Source: Sycon ciliatum (lineage: Eukaryota; Porifera; Calcarea; Leucosolenida; Sycettidae). From it: a stretch of 64,000 nucleotides of DNA. Below the pieces are notes generated by a model. It saw only the letters and a program-made list of their open reading frames with translations. It was not told where the DNA came from and made no database searches. Below are positions 1-9,112 of this stretch, piece by piece. Location: positions 17,273,554-17,337,553 of the forward strand of contig NC_088646.1 in assembly GCF_964019385.1 (NCBI RefSeq), given 5' to 3'. Both the position numbers and the translations under genes were made by a program. Each line of letters begins with the position of its first letter. The first letter of the stretch is position 1.

Positions 1-981
1 CGGTCTTTTCCATGAAGCGTACCAGATGTCTATCGACGGCAGTCAATCGCTCCCGAGCGGCATATAACTGAAATACCGCCGCTAAAAGGTACTTTCAACC
101 ATATCAGCTCACAGGTCTGGACAATTGGTAAAATGCATTGTTTTTCAGTTGTACCTCCACTACATAACATTACAATTGAAATTGAAGTTAACGTTCGAGA
201 ACCTTCGACGGTACGGGTAATTCATTTCTAAGTCTGCTGCAGTGGTGGCGGGGTTGCTATACCCTAATGGTTTCAAAAACATCCCAGACAGTCAATCTTA
301 TTAACACCACACCCACCACTTTAAAAGCACTTATGTCGCCGAGAGGCACTTCAAAACCACTAAGTCATTAACCCAATTAAATGTGACACCTAGGCCACTT
401 AAAACCACTTCACGTTTCAAGTGGTCACTTAATTACCACTTATCCAATTATAAGGTCAAGGGGACTAATTAACAACCGACGGAGTCGACTCCGTCGACGG
501 AGTCGGTTGTTAATTAGTCCCCTTGACCTTATAATTGGATAAGTGGTAATTAAGTGACCACTTGAAACGTGAAGTGGTTTTAAGTGGCCTAGGTGTCACA
601 TTTAATTGGGTTAATGACTTAGTGGTTTTGAAGTGCCTCTCGGCGACATAAGTGCTTTTAAAGTGGTGGGTGTGGTGTTAATAAGATTGACTGTCTGGGA
701 TGTTTTTGAAACCATTAGGGTATAGCAACCCCGCCACCACTGCAGCAGACTTAGAAATGAATTACCCGTACCGTCGAAGGTTCTCGAACGTTAACTTCAA
801 TTTCAATTGTAATGTTATGTAGTGGAGGTACAACTGAAAAACAATGCATTTTACCAATTGTCCAGACCTGTGAGCTGATATGGTTGAAAGTACCTTTTAG
901 CGGCGGTATTTCAGTTATATGCCGCTCGGGAGCGATTGACTGCCGTCGATAGACATCTGGTACGCTTCATGGAAAAGACCG
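1..981. repeat. 981-bp head-to-head palindrome
   Basis: Bases 1-480 are the reverse complement of 502-981; base 1 pairs with base 981 and I found no mismatch on reading both arms. The 21-base centre (481-501) is made of overlapping short palindromes of GACGGAGTC / GACTCCGTC. The right arm is the outer part of the Polinton terminal repeat, so the structure is two Polinton ends joined head to head. The left arm runs off the window, so its true length is unknown. It could be a real end-to-end joined element or an assembly or amplification fold-back. Confidence 0.9.
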
Positions 982-1471
982 GTGTCCTGCTGAACCTTCA
1001 CGGTGTGCTGGAACCGTTGCAGTACATGAAGAAGGAGAATGGCTACAAGAGCCTGAACTATGCCATAGCTCTGACATGCATCTGTGCTGAGCACGACGAG
1101 ATTTGCCAGAAGCTTCAGCCATATCTTCCAAAGAGCCATGTGGCGTGGGCACGATCCAGCAAGCTAATGAGTTGCTAACCGCAGCAATTTTCGAAAGACT
1201 GGCTCCGCCAACTTCTAATCCGTACAAAGCCTCTTACCCCTTTTCAGGTGAAGAAGTTTAAGCTGAATATCCGAGAGTTTAATTCTGAGGAAAAAATGAA
1301 CTGATGCAAAGACTAATCAAATCTTACGGGTGCTATGAACCTCGTGTGGAAGTAATTCCTCAGGAGTTGAAATGTGTGCTGCACCGTTTCTCAAGTGCCA
1401 TGTGTAGGAGAAGGAGGATGAAGGGTGCTCCTGCTCCTGCTGCTGCTGCTGCTTCTGTTATACATGTATAA
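906..1471 (+). pseudogene. TFIIB-like gene, broken left copy
   Basis: This is a second copy of the gene at 6891-7664, in the opposite orientation. The reading frame matches that protein from about residue 84 onward, but the first ~83 codons, including the zinc ribbon, are absent and replaced by unrelated terminal-repeat sequence. A stop codon at 1176-1178 (TAA where the other copy has AAA) ends the frame, and a two-base insertion near 1293-1300 shifts the remainder. The tail has a GCT-rich stretch (1431-1456) not found in the right copy. The copy is nonfunctional by inspection. Confidence 0.75.
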
Positions 1472-1637
1472 AAATAAAATAAACCTGACATCTTAATTTT
1501 CAATCATTTCTCAAAGAGTCATTGTCAAGTCACAAGTAATTGTTGTCTTCATCCTTGTTATTACTTTGGTGAAGAAGAAGAAGATGATGATGAACATGAT
1601 TGTGGTCTATTTTGAAAGGTCATGATGAGGACGGACA

Positions 1638-2297
1638 TTGTCCAATGGGTGCGCTGATGCGGTGTGCTGCGCGGTTAGGAATCGCAACCTCGCTGACGAA
1701 CATGGTGGAACCTTTCAATGGAGACCTGGATATGACCAAGCAGTTGTTGAAAGTCACCCCATAACCAACTTGATCTGGATTGCTGCCAAGGACATGGCTT
1801 CCTGCGGGCGGAAAGAACTACTTGATGTAGTGAAGCTGTTGTTTCCAATTGATCCAACCCCTGATGGGACAGCCCCTAGTACTGCTACTGACAAGTCTGA
1901 CATTGCTCAACGCTACCTCATGAAGAACCTATCCTGCGTGTTCAAGAAGGTGAAGAGCACCCCTTCCAGTAACAACATTAGTATGATCATCGTGTTGGTT
2001 GCAATGCTCATTCTCTTGTGCGAAGAAGTGTCGCTGAGAGGATACGGTCATGAACTGCACTGCACTCTAGTTGAGTTCTTTTATCAAGAACTGCATGCTA
2101 TTGACGTGGTGCACTACAAGCGTTGTCAGCAAACCCAGTCAACATTCATGAATTTTGGAATTCCACAAATGCTCTCATTGATAACTATTATGCCTATCCT
2201 CGCCTGTCTCACTTTGAGCTACATGTATATTATTGGAGATGTACACACACACCTCACCTCACCTCCTCCTCAGACATGCCCATCGCGGAAGCGATGA
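1638..2297 (+). pseudogene. unknown Polinton TIR protein, left copy
   Basis: This copy encodes almost the same protein as 6042-6680 on the minus strand. From the codons for ITNLIWIAAKDM onward, the two agree closely through a hydrophobic stretch (IIVLVAMLILLC) and a Cys/His-containing C-terminal part. The N-terminal part is out of frame: near 1597 there is a two-base insertion after the ATGAACATG start seen in the other copy, and near 1725 there is a one-base deletion. The current ATG at 1638 therefore gives an unrelated N-terminus. I do not recognise the family. It lies next to the TFIIB-like gene on the same strand in both repeats. Confidence 0.55.
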
Positions 2298-2323
2298 TAG
2301 CGAACAGCTATGTTAGACATAGC

Positions 2324-2347
2324 AACTTGCACACACACACACACACA

Positions 2348-2421
<74 letters not shown>
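2324..2421. repeat. (CA)n microsatellite
   Basis: About 98 bases of CA dinucleotides with two CATA interruptions, followed by (CAT)n. It lies at the inner edge of the left Polinton repeat; the matching GT tract is at 5968-6034 on the right side. Open frames here are repeat artefacts. Confidence 0.95.
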
Positions 2422-2423
<2 letters not shown>

Positions 2424-2464
2424 CCATCATCATCATCATAATACATGACTTTATTCAATAACAT

Positions 2465-2905
2465 TTTTATAACCAGTCAATATTTTTTTATTATTATTTT
2501 TAATTTTATCATGCACTGCCGTGTGTGGTCGGTATGCAGTTCTCGTAGGGAGACTGTTCTCGGAGCAGGGTACTATTGAAGGTACTTTGCGAGTACTTGC
2601 ACGCCACTAACTGTGACTTCACTGACAATAGGTTGCACAAGGATCCCGTGATCCTGGACGTTGACAGTGATTCAATCACAAACGGCACCGCAGGTGGTGG
2701 GACTGGCGGTGTTGGGAGTGACAGCGGTGCAACTGCTGCTGCTGCTGCCCCCAGGCACTGACAGTGGTGTCACGTCAGTGCTAGTGAGGATGACGATGAT
2801 GTGTGGATGGAGCGTTTAAAGCCAGTGAAATGCACAGACCAAGACGTGTACGCTTCCCCGCAGACGTGTGATAGTGCACGAGTTGGATGACATAATTATC
2901 ATAAT
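2465..2905. other. Polinton internal spacer, no gene recognised
   Basis: This is the stretch between the left repeat and the integrase. A short plus-strand frame (2576-2761) codes for a Gly/Ala/Ser-rich end but matches nothing I know. It could be a remnant of a structural gene or noncoding. The integrase N-terminal coding region may begin near its end. Confidence 0.4.
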
Positions 2906-2907
2906 GG

Positions 2908-3758
2908 AGTGAAGATCTGTTGGACATGCAGGCGTTTGCAAAAAAAAAAAAAAAAAAATGACAATGGCACTCGACATTTGCTGACCGTCATCGATCTTTT
3001 CGGTCCCTATGCATGGTGGGTTGTACCGCTCCAGAACAAGACGGGCGCACTTGTCAGAGATGCGTTTCGCAGCATCGTGACCAGCAGCAAGCGCTCACCT
3101 CGCAAGCTGTGGGTCGATGAGGGTAAAGAGTTCTACAACGCAACAGTCAAGCAGTGGCTTGCTGACAACGGTATTAGCATGTACAGCACTCATAACGACG
3201 GCAAGGGGCGGTGGTTGCAGAGCGATTCAACAGAACGCTGAAACACTTTACAGCAAAATCAACAAATGTCTACATCAAAGTGCTACCCAAAGTCCAAACT
3301 TGTACATGACTACAACACCAGCAAGCACCGTACCGCAGTATTGGTATGAAACCTGCCGAGGCGTCCGAGGAGCGTAATGCATCGTTTGTACAGGATCACC
3401 CCAGCAAAAGTCCAGATGCACGCACAGCGCGGCGACGCTATGCTGTGAACGATGAAGTGAGAATTGCTGTGAGCAAAGCTCATTTCGAAAAAGGGCTACA
3501 CACCCAATTGGACTGAAGAGGTGTTCGTCGTGAATAGAGTTCTACCCACCCAACCACCCACCTACAACATTCGAGATCTCATGAACGAGCCTATTCAGGG
3601 CAGTTTCTACGAACATCAACTGCAGAAAACCAAGGAAAACCAAGTTCCGCGTGGAGAAAGTCCTGCGCAAACGCCCCGGACAGTCTCTGGTCAAGTGGAA
3701 AGGCTACCCGGACAAGTTCAACTCCTGGATTGACAACGGACAATTGAGCAAGCTCTAG
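2908..3758 (+). pseudogene. Polinton integrase (rve plus chromodomain), frameshifted
   Basis: The product would be the retroviral-type integrase that inserts the excised element into host DNA. Frames read in order give the integrase core with LLTVIDLFGPYAW (first catalytic Asp), KLWVDEGKEFYN (second Asp), and a YSTHN segment followed in another frame by an ERFNRTL-type block (Glu). A linker with FEKGYTPNWTEE follows, then a C-terminal chromodomain (SLVKWKGYP) ending at the TAG at 3756-3758. The order and motifs are those of Polinton integrases. Breaks include an 18-20 base A-run at 2939-2958, a frameshift at ~3207 and others near 3260-3520. It runs opposite to the polymerase at 4060-5682. Confidence 0.85.
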
Positions 3759-3774
3759 CTGCCGACAAGAGCAA

Positions 3775-3985
3775 TCTTATTCTTATTATCATCATCAACA
3801 TCAACATCAACATCAAACATTGCCATCATCGTAAACATCATCAACTGTGCAATTGCATTTCACGCAATTATGTTTAGCTATATTAAAAGTCTAGTTAAGT
3901 TATGGAGAAAACAAAAGTATGTAGTATGTAGAAAAATAATAACATCAACATCATCATCATCATCATCAAGATCAAGATCAGTAAC
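3775..3985. repeat. (CAT/CAA)n low-complexity spacer
   Basis: Imperfect ATC/AAC trinucleotide tracts at 3775-3845 and 3945-3985 with AT-rich sequence between them. They separate the 3' ends of the convergent integrase and polymerase genes. No gene is seen. Confidence 0.8.
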
Positions 3986-4059
3986 TCATTAGACAAATGG
4001 AATTGATATGGTACAGGGTGTGACTAATAATTGTGATTGTCAACCACAACCATCATTGT

Positions 4060-5682
4060 TCAGTCATCCAGCAGTGCGATGCGGTGGTGCCCATGTGCAA
4101 GTGTGCTGACACTGTCCGTTCGGATGTATCGTTTGCTGTCGAACGGCGACAAAGACGACTTGGTCATCGTCTCGGTGAAGATACGATGCGAATGGCTGCG
4201 CAGGGTGGTCATTGCGTGTGACATCCTCGTCCTGTCGACCAGACACTGACGGTAGTCCGCGATCGTGAATCTTCTCGTCACCGCTCTCTTGACGCCCTTT
4301 GCACGCTGACCACTCTCCTCGCCATCGTACGCGTACATTTTGGATCTGAGCGCCACGAACTCTGTCATGAGCTTCTCTCCGAGCTCGTCCTTAAATTTAC
4401 CTACAACCTTCTTATTACTCTCGCTGTACAGAGGACTGTCGGGGCTAAAGTTGCTGGTGTCGTACTGATCGGCCATACTCTTCATGTCCGCATAGAGGTC
4501 CTCCGTGCGGAACAGCAGCACCAGCGAGTCCGTGTCTGTGTACAGCAGGCTCATGCGGTCTCCGTAGCGTGGCTGGAGCTCGTCATAGTAAAATCTGTAC
4601 ATGAGCTCCTTGCTCAGCTCCAGGATGCTCATGCCAACGTACACCGGCTTGTTGAGGTGGACCGCAAGCTTCCTGTTCTCGACGCCCACAAGCCCGTTGT
4701 CGAAGAGGACATGGCGGACGTAGGTGGACTTAGCCACAGCTGTGAGAATGGTATCTTCCTCGTCTTCCACACGCAGCAGTCTAATGGAGATCCTTCTTCT
4801 CACATTCTCCATTGTCTTCCCAAACACAGCGTTATTCATTAATTTGAAGAAGTCCTTCTCGAAATCGTTCTTCGCCTTCTTCCGAAGCTCCGTGTTCAGC
4901 TGGATGTAGGGCTTCATCCACGGAGCTTGGCGGAAACTGAGCACGCGGTGTACAGCATCGATCCTCAGACCTAGACGACTGTACAGCGTGAGGTTACGGT
5001 AGTGTGCTACGTAGCGCTGCTTCGGCATGAGGTTCGGGACCAGTTTCGGAGCACTCAGTCCGGAGACAGGATCTGCTGCAATCAAGTCGCGCTGGTATGG
5101 CGACATCATACTCTCGGTGATGGTTACACGCTCCGGTGCGGGTGGGTAGTCGTTCAGGCGATCGTGGAACTCTGTGGGCACTGACAGATCACACTCCACC
5201 ATGTACCCAGTGTCTGTGTCATCTGGCTGGGTGAGGATCTTCTGCAGGAGTTCGTCACTGGCGGCACACCACTGGAATTTTGATGTCGGCAAGTGCTGCG
5301 ACATGGCCCAGCCGTACAGGTTGTTCGCGTCGAGGTATTGAAGATATGTTGACGCCTGCTCAGGGTCGTGTGAGCTCATGTACTTGTTGTTCGCCCTGGC
5401 GTGGCGGTGTGACGCCATTGTAACACCGCCACGAAGACCGCGCTCGACGAACAGATGCAGGTCCACGTCGTCCAGCAGAGTGAGCGAGATTCCTGTATGT
5501 TTCAGAAGGGCGTCCCACGCGAATCCAGGCAGGGTGTAGTAGTGTGTCGGGTCCAAATCGTACGTGGCCATTGCAGTGCATCTAAATTTCTCAAACACAT
5601 CTGCAAGAAGGTGCACATCGGTCTTCAGGTAGAGATCATGGTAGTCGCCCATGTCGGTGCATGTGCCGCTTGGGTTATACAT
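4060..5682 (-). CDS. protein-primed DNA polymerase B (Polinton), N-terminally truncated
   Basis: This is the C-terminal ~540 residues of a protein-primed family B DNA polymerase, the enzyme that copies Polinton DNA. The frame begins within the 3'-5' exonuclease region (YHDLYLKTDVHLLADVF, residues ~14-30). Polymerase motif A is DANNLYGWAM (~118-127), motif B is KLMNNAVFG (~280-288) and motif C is YTDTDSLV (~381-388), with both Asp of DTD present. The C-terminus is complete. Polinton polymerases are usually around 1000 residues or longer, so the N-terminal half is lost at a junction near 5682. The retained part has no stop or frameshift, unlike the integrase. The first ATG is internal to the original gene. 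Confidence 0.9.
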   Translation of the reverse strand: MYNPSGTCTDMGDYHDLYLKTDVHLLADVFEKFRCTAMATYDLDPTHYYTLPGFAWDALLKHTGISLTLLDDVDLHLFVERGLRGGVTMASHRHARANNKYMSSHDPEQASTYLQYLDANNLYGWAMSQHLPTSKFQWCAASDELLQKILTQPDDTDTGYMVECDLSVPTEFHDRLNDYPPAPERVTITESMMSPYQRDLIAADPVSGLSAPKLVPNLMPKQRYVAHYRNLTLYSRLGLRIDAVHRVLSFRQAPWMKPYIQLNTELRKKAKNDFEKDFFKLMNNAVFGKTMENVRRRISIRLLRVEDEEDTILTAVAKSTYVRHVLFDNGLVGVENRKLAVHLNKPVYVGMSILELSKELMYRFYYDELQPRYGDRMSLLYTDTDSLVLLFRTEDLYADMKSMADQYDTSNFSPDSPLYSESNKKVVGKFKDELGEKLMTEFVALRSKMYAYDGEESGQRAKGVKRAVTRRFTIADYRQCLVDRTRMSHAMTTLRSHSHRIFTETMTKSSLSPFDSKRYIRTDSVSTLAHGHHRIALLDD

Positions 5683-5685
5683 TCT

Positions 5686-5905
5686 AGTTGGATACCCTGC
5701 AGATGCTGCAGAGCGCGGGACAAAGGAGATACGCTACTGGATGTCACACAGTCAAACACCCAGGAAGAACAAGTGCACGCTGTCATTCACTTCCAACCCA
5801 CTCCATGCCAATCAAGCCGTACTGAGAATGGACGATACCATCACAGGCGTGTACAGAAACTACAACATTTATGATTCATTCCGTTTTCTTTACCAAGTGT
5901 ATTGA
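5686..5905 (+). pseudogene. possible Polinton structural protein C-terminal fragment
   Basis: An open frame directly abuts the truncated start of the polymerase and runs outward on the other strand, ending at the TGA at 5903-5905 followed by AATAAAA. It encodes ~70 residues ending in a Tyr/Phe-rich segment (NYNIYDSFRFLYQVY). The position matches the region where capsid genes normally lie in Polintons, and the abrupt junction suggests a large internal deletion. The assignment to a virion protein is an inference from position only. Confidence 0.3.
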
Positions 5906-5966
5906 TAAATTATAATAAAATGTTTTTAATGAATAACGTCATGTATTATGATGATGATGATGATTT

Positions 5967-5967
<1 letters not shown>

Positions 5968-6034
<67 letters not shown>
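5968..6034. repeat. (GT)n microsatellite
   Basis: About 67 bases of uninterrupted GT, preceded by (GAT)n. It is the mirror of the CA tract at 2324-2421 at the inner edge of the other terminal repeat. Confidence 0.95.
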
Positions 6035-6036
<2 letters not shown>

Positions 6037-6041
6037 ACATG

Positions 6042-6680
6042 TCAAATAATATAGCTCAAAGTGAGGGAGGCAAGGATAGACATAATAGTAATCAATGTGA
6101 GCATTTGTGGAATTCCACAATTCGTGAATGTTGACTGAGTTTGCTGACAACGCTTGTAGTGCACCACGTCAAGAGCATGCAGTTCTCGATCGAAGAACTC
6201 AACTAGAGTGCAGTGCAGCTCATGATCGTATCCTCTCAGCGACACTTCTTCACACAAGAGAATGAGCATTGCAACCAACACGATGATCATACTAATGTTG
6301 TTACTGGAAGGGGTGCTCTTCACCTTCTTGAACACGCAGGATAGGTTCTTCATGAGGTGGCGTTGAGCAATGTCCGACTTGCCAGTAGCAGTACTAGGCG
6401 TACTTCCATCAGGGCTTGGATCAACTGGAAACAGCAGCTTCACTACATCAAGTAGTTCTTTCCGCCCGCAGCAAGCCATGTCCTTGGCAGCAATCCAGAT
6501 CAAGTTGGTTATGGGGTGACTTTCAACAACTGCTTGGTCATATCCATGGTCTCCATTGAAAGGTTCCACCAGGTTTGTCAGCGAGGTTGCGATTCCCAAC
6601 CGCGCAGCACAACGCATCAGCGCACCCATTGGACAATGGCCGTCCTCACCATGATCTTTCAAAATAGACCACATGTTCAT
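6042..6680 (-). CDS. unknown ~212-residue protein in Polinton terminal repeat
   Basis: This is an intact open frame of 212 codons starting at an ATG just upstream of a GAACATGTGG context. The protein has an N-terminal Cys-containing part, a charged middle (GRKELLDVVKLLFP), a hydrophobic run (IIVLVAMLILLC, ~residues 130-141) that could be a membrane or core helix, and a hydrophobic C-terminus (ITIMSILASLTLSYI). A homologous, frameshifted copy lies in the left repeat (1638-2297). It is on the same strand as, and ~200 bases downstream of, the TFIIB-like gene. I do not recognise the family and assign no function. Its conservation between diverged repeats suggests it was once under selection. Confidence 0.5.
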   Translation of the reverse strand: MNMWSILKDHGEDGHCPMGALMRCAARLGIATSLTNLVEPFNGDHGYDQAVVESHPITNLIWIAAKDMACCGRKELLDVVKLLFPVDPSPDGSTPSTATGKSDIAQRHLMKNLSCVFKKVKSTPSSNNISMIIVLVAMLILLCEEVSLRGYDHELHCTLVEFFDRELHALDVVHYKRCQQTQSTFTNCGIPQMLTLITIMSILASLTLSYII

Positions 6681-6794
6681 GATCTTCTTCTTCTTCTTGT
6701 TGTTGTTGTTGTTGTTGTTGTTGTTTTTTCTTCTTCTTCTTCTTCTTCTTCTTCTTCTTCTTCTTCTTCTTCTTCTTCTTCTTCTTCTTCTTCA
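6681..6794. repeat. (TTC)n/(TTG)n tract
   Basis: Trinucleotide tract between the unknown gene and the TFIIB-like gene. The left repeat has only a short GAAGAA tract at the matching place (~1570), so this expanded after the repeats separated. The Ser and Glu homopolymer frames across it are not genes. Confidence 0.9.
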
Positions 6795-6890
6795 CCAAAG
6801 TAATAGCAAGGATGAAGACAACAACAACAATTACTTGTGACTTGGCAAGGATGCTTTGCGAAATGATGGAAAATTAAGAGGTCAGGGGTT

Positions 6891-7664
6891 TTATACAGCG
6901 GCAACGGTACCCTTCATCATCATCTTCCTCGCCCTACACATGGCACTTGAGAAACGGTACAGCGCACATTTCATCTCCGCAGGAATTAATTCCACACGAG
7001 GTTCACAGCACCCGTAAGATTGGATTAGTCTTTGCATCAGTTCCTTCTCCTCAGAATTAAACTCTCGGATATTCTGCTTAAACTTCTTCAGCTGAAAAGG
7101 GGTAAGAGGTTTTGTACGGATTAGAAGTTGGCGGAGCCAGGCTTTCGAAAATTGCTGCGGTTTGCAACTCATTAGCTTGCTGGATCGTGCCCACGCCACA
7201 TGGCTCTTTGGAAGATATGGCTGAAGCTTCTGGCAAATCTCGTCGTGCTCAGCACAGATGCATGTCAGAGCTATGGCATAGTTCAGGCTCTTGTAGCCAC
7301 TCTCCTTCTTCATGTACTGCAACGGTTCCAGCACACCGTGAAGGTTCAGCAGGACACCAGTCTTCTGCATGAAGCGTACCAGATGTCTGTCGACGGCAGT
7401 CAATCGCTCCCGAGCTGCATATAGCCGTGGGAGAATGCATCTCTCCGTAAAATTCACCTCCGGCAACAGCACGCTATCAAGAACAAGTCCACATACAGTA
7501 CAAACAAAGTGCCCCTCGTTCACAACTTGATGATTATGAAAACATGTGTCAATGTTTGGACTAGGAGGAGGGGCATCAGGACAAGGGTCATCGTCATGCT
7601 CAACGACGGCGCGTTGACGCTCCTTGTACGCACGCAGTATTTCAAATTGCTCTTCAATATCCAT
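6891..7664 (-). CDS. TFIIB-like transcription factor, Polinton-encoded
   Basis: This is an intact 257-codon frame in the right Polinton repeat. Residues ~41-63 form a TFIIB-type zinc ribbon: Cys41-x3-His45 (or His43), then Cys55-x2-Cys58 in GHFVCTVCGLVLD, which matches the GD-x-x-C-x-x-CGLV signature of TFIIB/TFB. The following ~190 residues are predicted helical (for example YKSLNYAIALTCICAEHDEI) and could be the cyclin-like part, but they are too diverged to confirm by eye. TFIIB recruits RNA polymerase II to promoters; large DNA viruses carry homologues, while standard Polintons are not known to me to do so. A broken copy lies at 906-1471. The start was chosen as the first ATG, giving a short acidic N-terminus. 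Confidence 0.65.
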   Translation of the reverse strand: MDIEEQFEILRAYKERQRAVVEHDDDPCPDAPPPSPNIDTCFHNHQVVNEGHFVCTVCGLVLDSVLLPEVNFTERCILPRLYAARERLTAVDRHLVRFMQKTGVLLNLHGVLEPLQYMKKESGYKSLNYAIALTCICAEHDEICQKLQPYLPKSHVAWARSSKLMSCKPQQFSKAWLRQLLIRTKPLTPFQLKKFKQNIREFNSEEKELMQRLIQSYGCCEPRVELIPAEMKCALYRFSSAMCRARKMMMKGTVAAV

Positions 7665-8012
7665 TATGCTAACTGATCACATTTTCCAGTAAACGCTGCA
7701 TCATATATCAATTTATAAATGAGTCACACCTCCTAAAATACCCCCCCTATGACATCCGTAGAGCTAGTTCTAATTAGCCTGGGAATACCTAGAAGGTTCC
7801 AGAACACATTCCCAGACAGTGACTCTTATCAACAACCACACCCACCACTTTAAAAGCAATTATGACGCCGAGAGGCACTTCAAACACCACTTAATCATTA
7901 ATCCAATTAAATATGACACCTGGCCCACTTCAAAACCACTTCAGATCTCAAGTGGCCACTTCACTACCACTTATCCAATTAAAAGGTCAAGTGGCCACTT
8001 AATTAACAACCG

Positions 8013-8436
8013 CAAAGTTCAAGTACCCATTCATAACCACTTATCTGTCCCAGAACCGGCTTGGTCCCTACTACTAATACAATGAGCCCAAACTCGCCAA
8101 GAGCACTACCTATTGTCCACCACAACGCGCTCCAAACGTGAGTCCAGTTCCAGATCTGAGACGAGTTTGACTGCACCCACGTGCATTGAAATGCCCATGG
8201 AGTATTTTTTTCGTAACGGATCGATCGGACACTTCTTCCGTTGCACGGATATTTCGCCAGGACAACGACCGAAAACGGTCGGAAAATGTCCGATGTCCGA
8301 CCGTTAGTTCATGCCCTGATACCACCTCCACCTGCTGCTTCTCACCTTCATACTTCACGGTTCGCGCCTTCTTTTTTGTGCGCCTTGCTTTGTGGCTGAA
8401 TACTAGTACAATGTATCTTGTAAAGAGTCGGCGTGG
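8013..8436. other. intergenic, no gene recognised
   Basis: This stretch has a short hairpin (AACGGTCGG at 8273-8281 with CCGACCGTT at 8297-8305) and overlapping frames on both strands (8110-8572) with no recognisable content. The CCACTT-like motifs of the Polinton end continue to ~8045. Confidence 0.5.
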
Positions 8437-9112
8437 AGAAAGCAATTTTATTAGTGCAATTAGGAGTATAATCGATGCAGACATGGCCAGACAACAACGA
8501 GTTCATGGAATTTTTTTAAGGATTTTTATGTTATTCAAAATCGATTTTCGTGTTCCGCTCATCAGTGAATAGTATCGGAACTGAGGGTACTGTGTACAAA
8601 AATAGAACATTTTATAACAGCATAATTAATTAAAAGTGTGAACAACAAAGGAAGTGCTAAAGCATTACATAATAGGTGTCAAACATAGTGCTAACGTATA
8701 TAACTGAGTGCAGCCACAAAGCAAGAGGTGATACAGTGCAACATGACACAACATTTACATCTGATAACCAGCTACGAGAACAACTTTAGCGCGACTACAT
8801 GCTTCTTTTGTTTACAAAGAACAGGATTATGCACACGAATACATACAGCTTCCAGAACCTTCAACTGCTTAACATAACTTGCACGGCACAAAACAGAAAA
8901 GTGAGAATCATCGTACACACTAAGACAATCTGGACGTGATAACAAGTGACAAAATACAGCTGACTTTTTGCTCACGTCGCTCTCTTCCGTCTCATCCCGC
9001 TCCTTTCCTTCGACCTCCTCCGCCTTATCCTCGTCCTCCGTCTCATCTTCATCACCTCTTGCTTTGTGGCTGCACTCAGTTATATACGTTAGCACTATGT
9101 TTGACACCTATT

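Larger units (their letters stand above)
502..2470 (+). repeat. Polinton left terminal inverted repeat
   Basis: This block is the inverted counterpart of 5930-8012. From the outside in it contains CCACTT-rich terminal DNA (502-680), a segment not matched on the right (~680-915), a broken TFIIB-like gene, an unknown gene and a CA microsatellite. The shared parts differ by scattered substitutions and small indels, so the two repeats have diverged since they were last equal. The part coding for the zinc ribbon in the right copy is missing here. Confidence 0.75.
492..8012. mobile_element. Polinton/Maverick deletion derivative
   Basis: Two long inverted terminal blocks (about 502-2470 and 5930-8012) flank a Polinton-type integrase with chromodomain (plus strand) and a protein-primed family B DNA polymerase (minus strand). 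This gene pair defines Polintons, self-synthesising DNA transposons related to viruses. At ~7.5 kb the element is about half the usual 15-20 kb. The capsid genes, packaging ATPase and protease are not seen, apart from a possible C-terminal scrap at 5686-5905. The integrase is frameshifted and the polymerase lacks its N-terminal part, so this copy is dead. The boundaries are approximate and no 6-bp target duplication could be defined. Confidence 0.8.
5930..8012 (-). repeat. Polinton right terminal inverted repeat
   Basis: This is the inverted counterpart of 502-2470. From inside out it has a GT tract, the unknown ~212-residue gene, a TTG/TTC tract, an intact TFIIB-like gene, an unmatched segment (~7440-7810), and a terminal 7815-8012 block that again aligns with the left end. 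The outer block is dense in CCACTT and AAGTGG motifs. The outer limit is set where the similarity stops (ACAACCGC); CCACTT-like sequence continues to ~8045, so the true end could be further out. Confidence 0.75.

Noticed and set aside
8110-8484. 124-codon minus-strand frame and overlapping plus-strand frames
   Set aside because: No domain; both strands are open over the same stretch, which fits chance.
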